Origin: Rhopalosiphum padi
Lineage: Eukaryota; Arthropoda; Insecta; Hemiptera; Aphididae
Assembly: GCF_020882245.1 (NCBI RefSeq)
Contig: NC_083599.1
Coordinates: 19,912,865-19,976,864, forward strand
Direction: 5' to 3'
Length of the DNA stretch: 64,000 bases
Position 1 is the stretch's first letter; the number at the start of each line of letters is the position of its first letter. The notes beneath the pieces were generated by a model. It was not told the DNA's origin and searched no databases. It worked only from the letters and a program-made list of their open reading frames with translations. Below are positions 39,282-53,800 of this stretch, piece after piece. Both the position numbers and the translations under genes were made by a program.

Positions 39282-42200
39282 TCGTAATACTGAATCATTT
39301 AGTACATTTATTTTAATAAAATTAATGCGATTTAAAATTGTAGTTGTTACAAATAGTACAAGTACAGTTTATAGTTGTACATGTAAACAATTCATACATT
39401 ATTCATTTCCTTGTATAGCTATACGCCTATATGTTTATTATACGTATAATAATAATCACGATAAAAAAAAATAACAAGAATAAGTAGAGTAATATAAATA
39501 GCTAGGTAATAACTAATAAGTTATAACTAAGAACTAAGAAGTATTATAACATTTATAATAAATAACTATAATGATTCGGAATACTACATTACTATGTACT
39601 TACCTAAATTTATGTACTTGTATTTATCATTTATAAAAAAAATATATTATGTTAACTAAACGATTTAACAGTTTTCCACAATGTTAAATAAATATATAAA
39701 AAAAAATGAAGGCGATAAAAGTAAACTCGATTAATATTAATAGATAATTTTATCCTCGACAAATATCAGGGTGACGGGTTTAGCTTATTCTATTTTTTTA
39801 AATTGTATCAGCACTGAAACACAGTACACAAAAATATCTTATACTCAATAATAGGATGTGAAATGATTTCTTTTCGTCCATAGTCCGCTTGTTTCTCCGA
39901 TGTAATGGAGTTTTTTTTAATATTTAAATAGGTACTTATATCATAATAATTTAATTATTTTACATGGACATTGAGATTCCTATTATTATAATATCTTTAT
40001 AGTTTATACTGTTTATATAGTATGCGTAGCTAAATGTTAATATTATGATAATACCTAAGTTTGATAACTACGTTTTGTCGTTTTGAAATATATCGTTTCT
40101 CCTGCCTGTAGTCTTTTTTTCACTTCTATTTTACGTAAGAAATTATTTGAATTGCCAAATACATTACATTTGTTCAATATACTTACTAGTTACTTACAAT
40201 TAAAAAATTATAATGTACTTTTTTATTGTTGTAAGTACATAGCTTACTATTATATTTTACACCACTGAGTCGGATGTAGTATATCGAACTGCGTGTACCT
40301 AATGCGAAATTCGTTATCGATATAGTACCAATTACCAAATAGTTAAGCGTGTAACTACTAATTTATTACAATATTTAAATTATTTTAGTGAATAACAAAT
40401 TACATTTTGTGAATTTTTTTTATTTTCTATCTTATAATAACATAAATAATATTTTATGAGCTTTAATGTTTTTCGATGGCTGTGATAATAATTTATCAGT
40501 TATGGACTTATGGTTAAGAGCTTAAGACCTCATAGTTAACCGATAATTGTAAACAAATATTATATATATGTATGTATCTACCTAATTTTCCTAATTATAT
40601 TTAAATTATGTAAAAATGTAAACAAGACTACGTATAGACTATAGATTAATAAACATATTACGCAGCATGGTCGTTTTTATTTATTATTATTTATTACACA
40701 TTTGTGTGATGTAATAAAATGTGTGTATTATGAAAATTGACAAAAAGTAGGCCGCATGTACCTTACCTAATACTAATTTTTATTGTAGTTCGTATAGGTA
40801 TTTACAATGTATCATGTTATATAAAAATGTAAGCTAAATGTTGTAATAAAGCTAAACAATACTTTTTTCACATATCAAATATTATAAATTTCTTCTCACC
40901 GCAAATTTTGGATAAGTCGAAAATTACAATTGACCATCGGTTAATATATAAGTAAAAGATTTCTAAGTACTTACTAAAAAAAAGTCACCTGAGTCTAAGT
41001 TTATATACGTAAATATATATGAACTTGATATAATGCTATATTATGTATGTTTTTATTTGTTATTACTTGTTTAAATAAAATACCTACCAATAAAAGATAC
41101 AGATTATTATTTACTTAATAATATAGAATACAGTGAATATACCATATCTATATAGTCATAAATACAATTATTTAATAAAGCAAATATTCCAATTCATAAT
41201 AAATTATTTTCCAACGTAATAACATTGAAAATATTCAATTAAATAGATATTTTTAGAGTTTATTATTATTTATTTATTTACAATTCATATAGAGTATTTG
41301 AGTGGCAAGGATTAGATTGATTATATTCTTATGTATATGGTTCTAACTGTCATTTTTCAACAAATTTTATTTTGTCATGGCATGCCAAAAAAAGTACAAT
41401 GACGGTATTTTATAAATCTCATAAAATAATAGGTCATACTATATAAATGCATAACACAATTGAATTATTTCAACTAAAGTTATAAAGATCTGAAGTCACG
41501 CAATGTTACGATCGTAACATTTTCAATAAATATGTTACCTACATTCAAGATTAGGATAGGTAAATATTTAAAAATAAAAAAAATATTAAATATTTTTATT
41601 CAGTTTTAAACATTTCAAATAACGTCAAATAATATTTATTCAACTTATCTCGTCACTTGAAACTTATTTGGTGAAGAAAATCATGATAGAAAGTTAAAGA
41701 ATTGTGAATTTAATTTATCGTATCCGCCTATTACATAAAAATATTATAATATGCAGACTACTGCGCGCATGCACCTACGTGCGGCAGGCGAAAATACGAA
41801 ATATTAACATATAATAAATATTAAAATGTATAGTATGATTAGTGATATCTATTTACCTAATAACGAAATTCAACGAATTAGATACTTAGAAATATTGGAC
41901 TTTCTTGTATATACATCACCTTAAATATATTATTGCAAATTATGATATAATAAGTACCTATCTGTTTTAATAACGTACAAATTATATTATAGTCAATGTT
42001 TTAAACCCTTTGTAACTTTGTACAAAATAATTCTAGATTTTTTTCCCTATTACATTTTTCACTATTTCAACTTTATTAAAATATCGAATAAAAAGTTTCC
42101 TAGTGGTAATATTTTCAACAGGAGTTCTGTTGAATACTTATTTCCAAGGTACCCAAGATAACGTCATGCTATAGTATGATGATTATTACAGAGAATTCAA

Positions 42201-45184
42201 TCTAAAAAATATAAGACATTACTGAGTGATTATCCGGTTGTGTAGTATAGATAATAACTAATAAGATATATCGAACAAGCTCGATTATTGTTTAATGAAA
42301 GATTTTAAAGCAGAATATGTTAATAAAAGTTGTTGTTGATTATTATAGTTTATAGTTAAAGAAGTGGATCAAATTAAAAAAAAAAAATCCCCGGACACAT
42401 ATTATTAGTAATATATGGTATTACTGAGGTGCGTATTATAATATTAATTTCAGTTAAATTTTAAATTATAATATGATAAATGATTAAATTAATGTACGAC
42501 ATTGTATATAGATGTAAGAAACAGTTATTTGTGAACACAACAGAGTTATATGCAAATAAGAAAAGAAATACGTATAGGTAAATGGGTATTCGTACAAAAG
42601 TTATTATTTTTGAAATCTACGTGTACATTTTTATTTTACTTACTAATAAAAAATACATATAATTATTTATTTCACCTTCTTGATTGAAGATTTTTTTTTT
42701 TTTAATTAGATAAAAGTTTTATTGGAAGGATATCAAAACACTTCCTTTAGAAATTATTTTTTTAATAGCAAGTTAATAACATAATAAGTAATCACTGAAT
42801 TAGGTACCTACCTATAAAATATAATCTAACTAATCAAAAATGTCAACATTTCTTCAGCTGCGTAAACGTAGTTATTGTGTAAATTCGCTTACCTATCTAA
42901 AATTCAAATATTTCCATAGATATTATTTTATATTGTTATATAATATACAATAGGTAGATAGGATAGGTAGAGGATTTACTGACATCTGATTAGTGATTAA
43001 ACTGACAATAATTTTGTAAGTCTAGCATGTCAAAGGCTTCAAAAATACAATCAATGTTGTCGAAAGAGTGAAAAAGGTTTTTGGTTGCGTGCGAAGTTCG
43101 TTTTATTTTTTGTTTTTGAAACTTTTCAATGTATCATATTATATGAAGGTTTGTAGATATATTGCCCACATTGTAAAACAAAACAACTGTATCTAAGTCA
43201 GATTTATATTTTCGTGTCTTTCACAATTGTTTAATCGTCAAAAAGTTTAGTAATAAAATATAATTATTTAATGTTTGATAAAATTATAGAGGTCGTCCTA
43301 TCTCTATTAATGGTGTACCTTCAAAAAAAGATTTAAATATTAAGTATGGGTAACGATTAATGTTTATCAACAGTCGTTTATGATAACCTTAACTCATATC
43401 AAAGTGTAACTTGTTTCAGTTTAAAATAAAGTTTTTAAAAAATTAACTTAATATTATTATCCCTACACACTCAAATCTACTAATTCAAACCAATATTTCA
43501 TTAAAATTCCACACAACCTCAATTAAAAAGATATAAATATAAGAGATGCTATAGTGTCAGGAATTTCTTAATCCTTTTCTATAATAAATTCCAAAAACCC
43601 TAAAATTAAAGTCATTTCACTAGACAGTATAGATATAAACCCTGTTATATATGACTGATTTATAGGGTTAGGATGTTTATGATTTAGCATATTTTTTTAG
43701 GTTGCCCAGTTGCATCCATTCTTTTATAGTAATATGTTTCATGATATCTATATTCAAAATATCAAAATGTTATTTTGCATATAATTGTATATTTTACCAT
43801 TTTTTTTATTTATAACTGCGTAATTTGTGTTTTTATTTTTTTAAGCGCATATTTAATGGTTTTCGATGCAAAATGCTGAAAAATACCGTAATTTAAATAT
43901 TTTATTAACTTAATCCGATAGAAGTTTGATAATCGGTTTTTTAAAAAGTATTTTACAAATTATCACTTATTTATTTTTGAGAATTCCATATGATGGTTAT
44001 AGAAATGTACCTACTTAAATATAATTTTCTATAACCCTCATCTTCAATTGTCACAATCAAAACTTATCTTAAAACTGTGAGCCATTACAATTTTTATCAA
44101 ATATTTTAACAGAACATTTAATAATTTGTAGTTAGTTGCCGTCAAGTCTACGACCGATGTAGAATACTTATGAGTTTCGTGTTAGAGATTTTTTTTCTAA
44201 TAGATTCAAAGACGTATTAGCACCAAATAAACGAAGATTTACAACGAAACATTAAAAACAAACAATAATTATTATTTAATGCAACTCTTTTTAAAATGTA
44301 TTTTTTTTAATAGATAAGAAAATTCAAAAATGTAATAGACAATTACTTAATATAACGAGCACATAAAAATAGTACCGACCCAATTCGTTTATATTCTATT
44401 AATAATTAAATTTATCTCTATATATTTATTGCATTTTTTTTGTCCACATTTCTTTATTTTTTAATGCACATTTTTCAAATTATTTAACTGTTTTTAGTCC
44501 ATAAGTGCATACATATTCATACATTATTTTGTGCATAAATACCATAAACCTACTCATGAGGTACTTTCGATAAAATTCATACCATTTCCTTTTCGGCAAA
44601 AATAAATTTTAAATATTTACTATATGTCTATATGTTATACATACAGAAAAGTATTAAAAGTATAAGTTGTATAAAATGTTTATAATACAAATAAATTATA
44701 TAATGTTCTATATGTATAGTATACATAGTAAACATTGAACTTTTTAGTTTGACCGAAAAGTGTTTCGCCCGATTTGTGTTTGTATATATACCGATTTACT
44801 AATTAATAATTGTACCTATATACGTATTACGTCAAACAGTACAAATTTAAATATTATTATTTTATTAAAAATAAAAATAAATATTTTATATAGGTACTTG
44901 TATTTAACTAAGCCATTATAGTCAGTACCCAGACAGTACCATTTATAAACTGATTCATTGTTTATAAACATACAATAAACAAAATTTAAATATCATACAA
45001 ATGATATATAAATGAGTATATATGAGTTATTTTATATTTGTGTTAAAATAGCATGTACCTACCAATATAATCAATGTCATTAAGATGTTACTAGACCGTT
45101 TTTCGACTATTGTCTGCTCTTGGAATATTTTTTAATTTTTTACACTATTTTTTTCCACAGAAGATGACGAGTGTCAACAACAAC
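39282..45184. other. AT-rich intergenic stretch
   Basis: About 5.9 kb with no ORF of protein-like composition and no RNA gene seen. Only a short GC-richer spot (41755-41800, ATGCAGACTACTGCGCGC...) and A/T homopolymer runs stand out. The small frame at 40083-40268 has no recognisable features. Confidence 0.5.
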
Positions 45185-45941
45185 CAGAGAATCGGCAAGA
45201 TACTCAAAAATCAGTATCGCGATACTAGACACTTGGATTTGGAGTATCGAGTTGCTATAGATACTCGATATTTACATTTTAAATATTTAGATACTCGATA
45301 CTTAAATTTTAAATATTTAGATACTCGATACATTTGAAAAAATAGCCATAGCCTATGACGCATAGCATTTTTTTTTAATTTTATTTATACACAATTAGGT
45401 AGGTTGTATAGGTATATTTATATATTGATAAAAACCGTAAATACTGGTTATTATAATAGTCAATAATATAGTATAAATGTTTAATTATATAATATGTATA
45501 AATGTATAATAATGTATTAATATTCACTGGTTAAGGTTTAATTTAATTTATATTGTACGTAACGTCTTAAAAAACTAATAATTTGTTTATTTAATATAAT
45601 ATATTAATATAACTTCTTATTATTTCCTTATAAAAATACTAATTTTTCAAAAGTAATATCTGATAATTTACTCCTGGTAGGATTATGAATAAATCCGGCC
45701 AGGGAAAACATACGCTCAACTGGTGCTTAAAACATAGTCAAACAGCCGCGGTTGGTAGATAGGTGAGTAAAAATATTGCTACAAAATTAATTTTTGAAAG
45801 TATCGCATTAATGTATCGAGTATTTATCGATAAAATTATTTAATGAAATACCCGATATACATTGACTAAAAATATATCGCGTTACTCGATACTTGATACT
45901 TCATTATATTGTATTGAGATACAAGATATTGCCCAACCCTA
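45185..45941 (-). mobile_element. 757-bp decayed hAT transposon with transposase C-terminal remnant
   Basis: The octamer ACAACAAC flanks both sides, though the site is itself a CAA repeat. The left end reads CAGAGAATCGGCA and the right end closes TTGCCCAACCCTA, imperfect inverted repeats with a TAGGGTTGGGCA-type end. On the minus strand (about 45725 to 45635) the sequence translates as PVERMFSLAGFIHNPTRS and then KLSDITFEKLVFL, the dimerisation region of hAT transposases. The body is otherwise deleted. At 45225-45335 a tandem run of GATACTCGATA-type words alternates with AT-rich spacers. Confidence 0.75.
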
Positions 45942-47849
45942 ACAACAACAATAATAATTCTACATAGTTCGAATATTTTTATCATTTAGAATATTTCCAT
46001 GATTTTCCAGTAAATCTAAATAATCATGAACTCATGTTATTTAAAAAAAAACATGGTATCTGCGTTATAAATCATCGAATTGTAGCAACCATCGAAAAAA
46101 TATAAACAATACAATAGTCAATAATACATAATAACAATGCAATTATAAATATCTGTAAATTTTATGTAACATACATAATTTATTAAATATATTTACCGAC
46201 TTAATTGTGTAGTAGATATATAAATGACTAAATTTAACTGTTGGTTATGTAACAAGTAATTTATTTTAAAACGATCGAAAATATAATTAACTATGTTTTT
46301 GTTGAATTATTTTACAATTAATTAGTGATAGGCGCTACTTTATTGTACTTCTACCTGTATAGTATGATATTATGGATTAGTGTTCCTTTGTCTTACTACA
46401 ATGCTAAAAATCTTTTAGGAGCAGGCATTATATTAATAAATGTTTTTTTTTACATCTCATATTCTGGGACATTTTAAAACAAAATTTATAAATGCGTATA
46501 AATAAAATGCTAAGCAACCATTAAAAATATAGGTCCCTATATATTTTTGATTTTTGCATAATTGATATTTGTTAATTATAACGTTTGAAAGTATGTATAT
46601 TTAATTATTTAAATTTAATATAGCCTAGAATTTGAAGTCTGTATACGTTTTAGTTTAACAAGAAAATATATAATGGTAAGATATTTATTTATTTGGTATG
46701 AGTATATGACAGGACAGGACAGGACGAATATTAAATTACCACGCATACAAAGTAGGTACAAATTAAAGTTAGGGCGCTGTATTTACATTTCGAACGTAGC
46801 GACCGGTTGCGGAAGGATATGTCGTAATTTGCATTTGAATATAAGTAGACTTATTACAATTATGTAAGTTTCGAATTTTCAATAACAGTTTCAAGTAGAA
46901 TAAAGGATAGAAAATAGCAAAATATACCTACTAGTATAATAGTACGCTCATTCATACCATAATTTAAATAATATAAGTTACAATTATCATATTAATTATT
47001 TTACCATGACGAAAGGTAATATAAAATATTTTTAATAACAGGTTGACGTTTAATTTTAATTGGGATTTTTCAAAATATGACGACAATTCATTACATATTT
47101 TGAGCTCACAAAAACATAAACGGTTGTTTGAGCAATTTTTTTGTTAAAAATGGTTTTAGTTTTTGAAACGAGTGAAACAATTGTGGCATAAGTAACTTTA
47201 AAATGTTCCAAATGCGAACAACCAGCACGGATATAAATTGATTCTTGTAATCTTTTTTTTATCGGATTTCGTAATTGTGTAGGTGTCTACACAGTATAAA
47301 GGAGATAAACATTAAGTTGTATTCGTTTTTAATTAGTGTTACTAAAACAATCAAAATATACACAATTTATATGTGTAAGTTGTGTTATATGTATTCTTTT
47401 TGTTTATTGTAACTTTTTTAATTCCATGACAACTAACTCGGGTATTTTAATGGCCTGATTTCAACACAAATTATCCCTTTACATCGTTCCCTCATTAAAT
47501 TAACTTTGCCAATAGCGTAAATGCACTTCTCAACAAATGTAAAAAGGTAAAAATGTATCCTTATAAATAGGTCTAATATTAATTCGAAACTTACGCATCA
47601 ATTTTTTTGAAATCCATTTTTCTCTACTTAATAATTTATAAACCAAAATTCCACCATATTAATTAATATGTAGTCTATAAATTGATTTTTTGTTTAAGAT
47701 AATATGAAGATTTAGTCTAAATATTTAATACATTTCTTAAAATTATTTTTATTAATTCATTGTTACTTGTTTAAGACGTTTTTGAGTTTATTGTATTTTA
47801 CATTTAAAATGAGTACCTCAAATTGAATTAATGTTATTATTACCTCAAG
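45942..47849. other. 5' flank and possible first intron of the WDR49/WDY-like gene
   Basis: No independent gene. The first strong WD-gene exon begins at 47850 after CCTCAAG without an in-frame ATG of its own, so the initiator must lie upstream. A candidate is ATG at 46673-46675 followed at once by GTAAGA, a splice donor in the right phase. The ORF starting there (46673-46867) is otherwise not protein-like. Confidence 0.4.
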
Positions 47850-50800
47850 GATATTAGTGATGACGAAAGCGATGCAAACATAGAAGATTTTAAAGGAAAG
47901 AAAATATATTTAAATAATTTGATAAGACATGTAAACGAGACGCTGTTGACTGATATTCGACAAAGCTTTCTGAACTATATTAAAGGGAATGTAAAAGAAA
48001 ACCAATTGCGTGATATTTTGAAACCATACAATATAATTTTGTCGGATAAAAATTTCCACGCATTTTTCTCTAAAATAGATATTAAAAAAGAAGGCACCGT
48101 CAATTTTTTACAATTCGTTACTTATTTAGCGACAGAATTTGAAATAAAGCGTATATATAATGAATTTGTATCAAACGCTGAAACTGAATTATCAAAATTC
48201 ACCCCCAAATTACTACCGAACAAATTGATCGAATACGGAGAAGAAGGCATAATTCGATACGTAGATATAACGTTCTTACCGAATAAAATAAAACAACCTC
48301 AAAAAGAACTCGATGAACCTGAATACATAGCAATCAGTCAATCGGGGAAAATTGTTCGTTATACATCAGAAATGGAATGGAAAGCTACATACCAAGTCGT
48401 TTCGGTAATTTAATAAATTCAATGTTATACAAATATATAAACGAAAATTATAGACAGTATATGTAACTGCTTAAAAACCGAGATACGAAAATGTACAGCT
48501 AACATATGAATTAAGAGCTCGTTTACCTATAATCACCCAATAAATCGTTATTATTTTAGATTGCCACAAATAAAAACATAATTATTAGTTTTAATAATTA
48601 TTATTAAAATCTGTACCTAACTTAACTAATATTACTGTCTATAAAATTGAACGCAATGTACTATGTAAGGGGACTAATAATATTTAATAACATCCTTCTG
48701 AAAATATCGTAAAACAGTAAAAATAAATTCATAGTATAATCAGATAATAATATCTTAAAATAAATCAAAAATGTCGTTGAGTATAGTAAAATTCATAACA
48801 ATATAATATAAATAAACGTTTTAAGTGCCCACAAAAAATGTCTTTAAATTATAACAAAATAATTATTAGCATTGTTATTTTAAATAATTTCGTCTAAATT
48901 CTAACTTCAAAGATATTTAAACAAGAATTGTACTTATGTATTTTTAATATTTTTATACAAATATAAAGACAACTTCTTATGTAGGATCACGTGTTAAATT
49001 TTTAAGAACTTTGACCAACCGAATAAATTTTACTACATTTTAATAGAAAGAAAAATGAAATTTTTTCATGTCTATAAATAGCTCTAAGAAGTAAGAGTTA
49101 AACAATTTTGAAAATGTTATTATATAATTAAAATTATAAAAATTTGTTGAAAATTTTAAATAGCTATGGTTATTTTTTTTGGAAATACAAAAAAATATTA
49201 AAAACTGCATGAGCAAAAATAACAATTTACGGATTTTGTAAAAATTTCCCGTCGTAAAAACACCGTTTTATGTAATTAAAATTCGCACGACAAACATTAT
49301 ATAATAATTAATAATCACGATACAGGACATGCCGCCGACCAGGGCCAGAGGTTTGGTGGCGATGCCGGAGTTCAGCGTCGTTTGCCTGTCGCTCATGTGC
49401 GGCGATCTGATGTTCTACGACATGTCTTCCGACCAGTTCAAGCTGTGTTTGGAAGTCAATCTGGGGTATTGCGTGTTGAGCACCTGTCTCGTACACGAGT
49501 ACGTGTTCAACAAACGCCAGAAGACCGGCTCGTCGAAAATCGCGATCGGCGACGAGGACGGCACCGTGTTCGTGCTCGAGTTCTTATCGTCCGACGAGTG
49601 GAACCCGTTCAAGGACAAGTCGAGCAAAATCAACCAGACACGGCCGTTGTATATCGAATCTCTGGTGGAACAGACGTCGGCCGAGCCGCCCACCACTAAG
49701 CCGTCCGCCAAGTGTCCGCCGTTGATCCGCGGGTACCTCTACGAACAGCTGCACAACGCGCGGGTCGAGCAGATCGCGTTCTACAACGCCGGCAACTCGT
49801 TCGCGTCCGTGTCGCAGTCGCATCGCCATTCGATGGCCCAATATCACTTTCAACGAAAAGAAAGGCCAGTTTACACGTCCAACGCCGAGGGGTTCACCTG
49901 CTTGTGCGCGGTCCACGACACGCACCTGGCCGCCGGCAGCCTGGACCGGTCCATCAGGGCGTGGGACATCAAGGCCGACCGGGCGGCGGGCCCCGTGGAC
50001 TGCACCACGCTGACGGGCCACGACTGGGGCGTGATGCGCGTCTCGTACAATCCGGCCAACGGATACCTGTACTCGGTGTCCACGGAGTGCATAGTCAAGG
50101 TGTGGGACCTGCTCCGGGCCGCGTGCCTGTTGACGTTCGACGGGTTGACGGTGGCTGCGGCACCGGAAAAAAAACAGTTTTGGCCGTTCGTCGTGATGCA
50201 CTTCAACTGGCGCAGCCAGGCCATCGTATGCGTGGCCAACGATTACAAGTCGTTCATGGTGGTCGAGTGTTCCAAACCGACGGTCGACGACCGCGAGCTG
50301 TCGGGGCTACACGACGACAAGTCGCACGAAACGCCCGTCGTCAAGACCTTGTACAACGCGCTGTTTCGGGTGTTGATATCCACGTCCGCCGCAGACTCGT
50401 CCATATCCGTGTGGAACATGAGCAACGGCGACGTGATCATCAAATGGTCGATGGCGCACACCGAGGAGGTGTACTGCGAGGTCCTGCCGGTCGAGATCAC
50501 CGCTGCCAACTTCGACCCGTCCGGCGGTCTGCTCGTCACCGCCGCGGTGAACGGCAGCGTTCACATGTGGGACCCCAACACCGGTGTGTGCTTGAACCGA
50601 CTGCGGACCCCGTCCGGCGGCCGGATATCCGAAGTCTTCTGGCTGCCCAATAAGGTGTATATTATTATGACATATCGCAGTGAAATAAATGTTACACGGC
50701 CTATATGTGTGTTTCAAAAGTTAGATTTATTTTTTTGGTCGTTGTTATTATATCGGTGAACGGCTTGCGAGAGAAAGAGAGTAGATTTTTCCAAATGACC

Positions 50801-53800
50801 TCTACTCCTCCAAACGTGTGGTACCGACTTTACTAATAAATAATACCGAAATCGCAGTAATTATCACCGCTTACATATTTTTCAAACAATGTAAATAATA
50901 AAAAAATTGTGATTAGCCGCGATTATTTTACGTAATTTTGTTCGCATTCCATGACCACAGATATTGGTGACCGGTTTTGATCATCGGGTGACCGAATTCA
51001 ACGACCCACTGTTACTGTCCAAAGGAAAAGTGTGGCTGTCCAACCACAACGAGCCGGTATTGAGCGCGTCCGTCAAGCTACCATCGTTATTCGTGACCAC
51101 GACGCAGGCGGGCGTGATGGGTTTTTGGCGGCTAGAGACGGGACAGCTGACCAAAAAATACAAGGCCCGTATGAGACCGGACACCCGGAAGAATAAGAAC
51201 TCGAACTTGTCGTCGACGAGCAAGAGCCAGATGACATCAACGATAGCGAGCAAGAGCCAGATTAGTTCCTTGTTCCTCGTTGGCAGCCGTATAATAGGGG
51301 ACAATGGTGAAGTAGAAACCAGGGAGGAAAAGCTTAAGAGGTTGGATATCAAGCACACGCCCCGTGAGCATTACGCGGCAGTTGCCACACACTTCCTGCG
51401 GGCCCGGCCAGAAGACTCGAACGTCGGAACCCTACTCGTGGCCACACGTAATGGCGTGGTACAGATATGGTGCACGTACAAAGTTCCAAAGTACATAAGC
51501 CAGTTCGTGGCCATACATATCGTGGATGATTATGTCACGTCGATGGCTTCGGACCCAAAAAGCGAATACTTGATCACGAGCTTTGAAAGCGGCTACATCA
51601 AGACGTGGTCGGTGACCAACTTTGGACAGCCAAGACACACGATCTACGACGTGAACATGCCATCGCTTAGGTCACGTTTTCCGTTCCTGATAATTGCATT
51701 CTTCATGGGTCGAGCCGAGCGTGCCGCCTCGAAGAACATGGCTGGCCCGCTGTTGGTCAGTACGTACAGGGCACACTTGCAGCGCATTAATCACATCGAT
51801 TTCATCGAAAAAATGGAGCTAATAATTAGTAGCAGTGTGGACAAGATGATTCGCATCTGGACGTTGGCCGGTCATTACGTAGGAACTTTGGGTAAATGCA
51901 CCATCGCGGTTAGTTATACGATATGATAACTACTGTAACGTGACCCGGAGTGGGACAAGTTAATTATTAGATATCCAAAGACTGTTGTTAAACCAATATA
52001 TATAATAATATGTACTGTGGCTGGGGTATGGTCAGTGTCGGTCTGGCTCATGACTGGGCCCCTGGTTAACTAATTTCAAATGGGCCCCCTACAAACTTAA
52101 TTTCAACTTAAACAAAAAAAAATTTAACTGTCATTTAATAAAATATTTATACTATTTTATACATAATTAATAAAATTAGGTCGTTTTTTTCAACGCCTTT
52201 GTCAATATAGATCTATTTTTATCCCGTAGAGTAGTAAGCTAAATTATACTGCATTTATCCTTATCACCAGACCACAATAATACCATGTATCTATGTTCAA
52301 TTTTTACATATTTATTAGAGTTGTACCCGGTTATAATTTTAAACACGTACATATTTTTTATCACGTTTACGATTGGCTAGGGGCCCTTAATATTGAAAAA
52401 TATCGAAGGGCCCCCGGCGATCGCCGGGTAGCCGGGTGGGCCAGACTGACACTGGGTATGATATACATATAAACATAATAGAATATAATATATAAAATCA
52501 TATATTTATTTAAATAACAAGAACTCTATTTCAGTTAGGATTACATTTTATTCTCTACTAACGACTTATAACCAATAATAGATATACACGAGTTACGAGT
52601 ATATACTCACACACTGCACAGTATGTTGTATAAGTTTTTTATTAGTAAGTGGGTGTATTGTTTACTTGTATAATTGAAAATAGTTTTAAATTAGTTTAAA
52701 TTTTTTGAAAATTATATAATGTATAGAAAATACAGTGATTTATAAATATAACAATATAATAACAAAAATCGTTTGAGCCGTTTGAGGATAAATCATCATT
52801 TTACTATTGATTTTTCGATATCGTGAAAAACCGTATGCGAAACGAATTAATTTAATAAATTATAAAAAAAAAGTATTTAAAATTGATCTCGAATAAAATG
52901 GACTATAAAATATAAATAATAGCTTTAAGTTTAAATGTTTTGAAAATGTCATTGTGCTTAAATAATACAATAACAGACCTACGTAAGTGTTTCAAGTCTT
53001 TATACAAATAATATTCAAACACTCACCAAAAATAATTATGACTTATACACAGTGTACAAGTAGATACATTGAATTTCTTGAATTCTAAAAATATCCTTGT
53101 ATTTAATTTTCAAGACTAAGTAGATACCTACTGGCTACTACTTACCTATAACCTATATGACTATATGAACACTTTTTATGCCTATTATAAGACTATACGA
53201 AACTGTATCTAGATCCACTCGGACAAACTTTGACTTTCGCCAACGACCATACCACGTTGAATACACCAGTTCTCGTCCGATCACTGAAGTTAAGCAACGT
53301 CGGGCGTAGTTAGTACACTTGGACGGGTGACCGCTTGGGAACACTACGTGCCGTTGGCATTCTTTTTCCACGTTTTTTTTTGTAGGTCTTTTGATAATAT
53401 TTAAAAATATCCATTTTTAGTTCATTCATTTTAAATTATTACTTTTGCTAAAATATTTATTATAATCAATACTCTTAATTTTGACAGAATATCTCGACAA
53501 TTAAATATTTAGTATTAGTGGTCATTGATTAATTAATTAAATGTATTGACTAATAAATCGTTAATTATTATATGACGATATTTATCATAATTTTTAAAAA
53601 GTTTTTCATAATAGAATGATATGGTATGCTTTTTTAAAAGTTATATCCCAGGTATATAAATATTAAATAAATAAATGATTATATAAAATTTTTAGGAATG
53701 ACATGGTCACACCTACCAAAAGTCCGCCCGGTTAATGTTACACAATTTAAGATACCTCTGGAAATCAGACGGCAAGCGTCATTCACTACAACTAAAATTT

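Larger units (their letters stand above)
51892..53695 (+). other. Intron 3 of the WDR49/WDY-like gene, with nested MITE and 5S-like gene
   Basis: 1.8 kb, bounded by GTAAAT and TTTTTAG, splitting a Gly codon in phase 1. It contains a hAT-type MITE (52033-52454) and a 5S rRNA-like gene on the same strand (53239-53358). Sequence at 52900-53130 resembles part of the dispersed repeat seen at 55500-56260. Confidence 0.75.

Noticed and set aside
39282..45184. Looked for CRISPR arrays, bacterial operons and tRNA genes across the window, especially here
   Set aside because: No regularly spaced repeats, no prokaryote-style gene clusters, and no convincing tRNA A/B boxes were seen by eye; a tRNA scan could still find one.
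49382..50717. Long overlapping ORFs in other frames of the WD40 exon, up to 313 codons
   Set aside because: They are shadows of a GC-rich exon with few stop codons; Arg/Val/Gly-rich, no domain, while the WD frame has spliced neighbours in phase.
53153..53371. 72-codon minus-strand ORF
   Set aside because: It overlaps the 5S rRNA-like gene and is the complement of the rRNA sequence.
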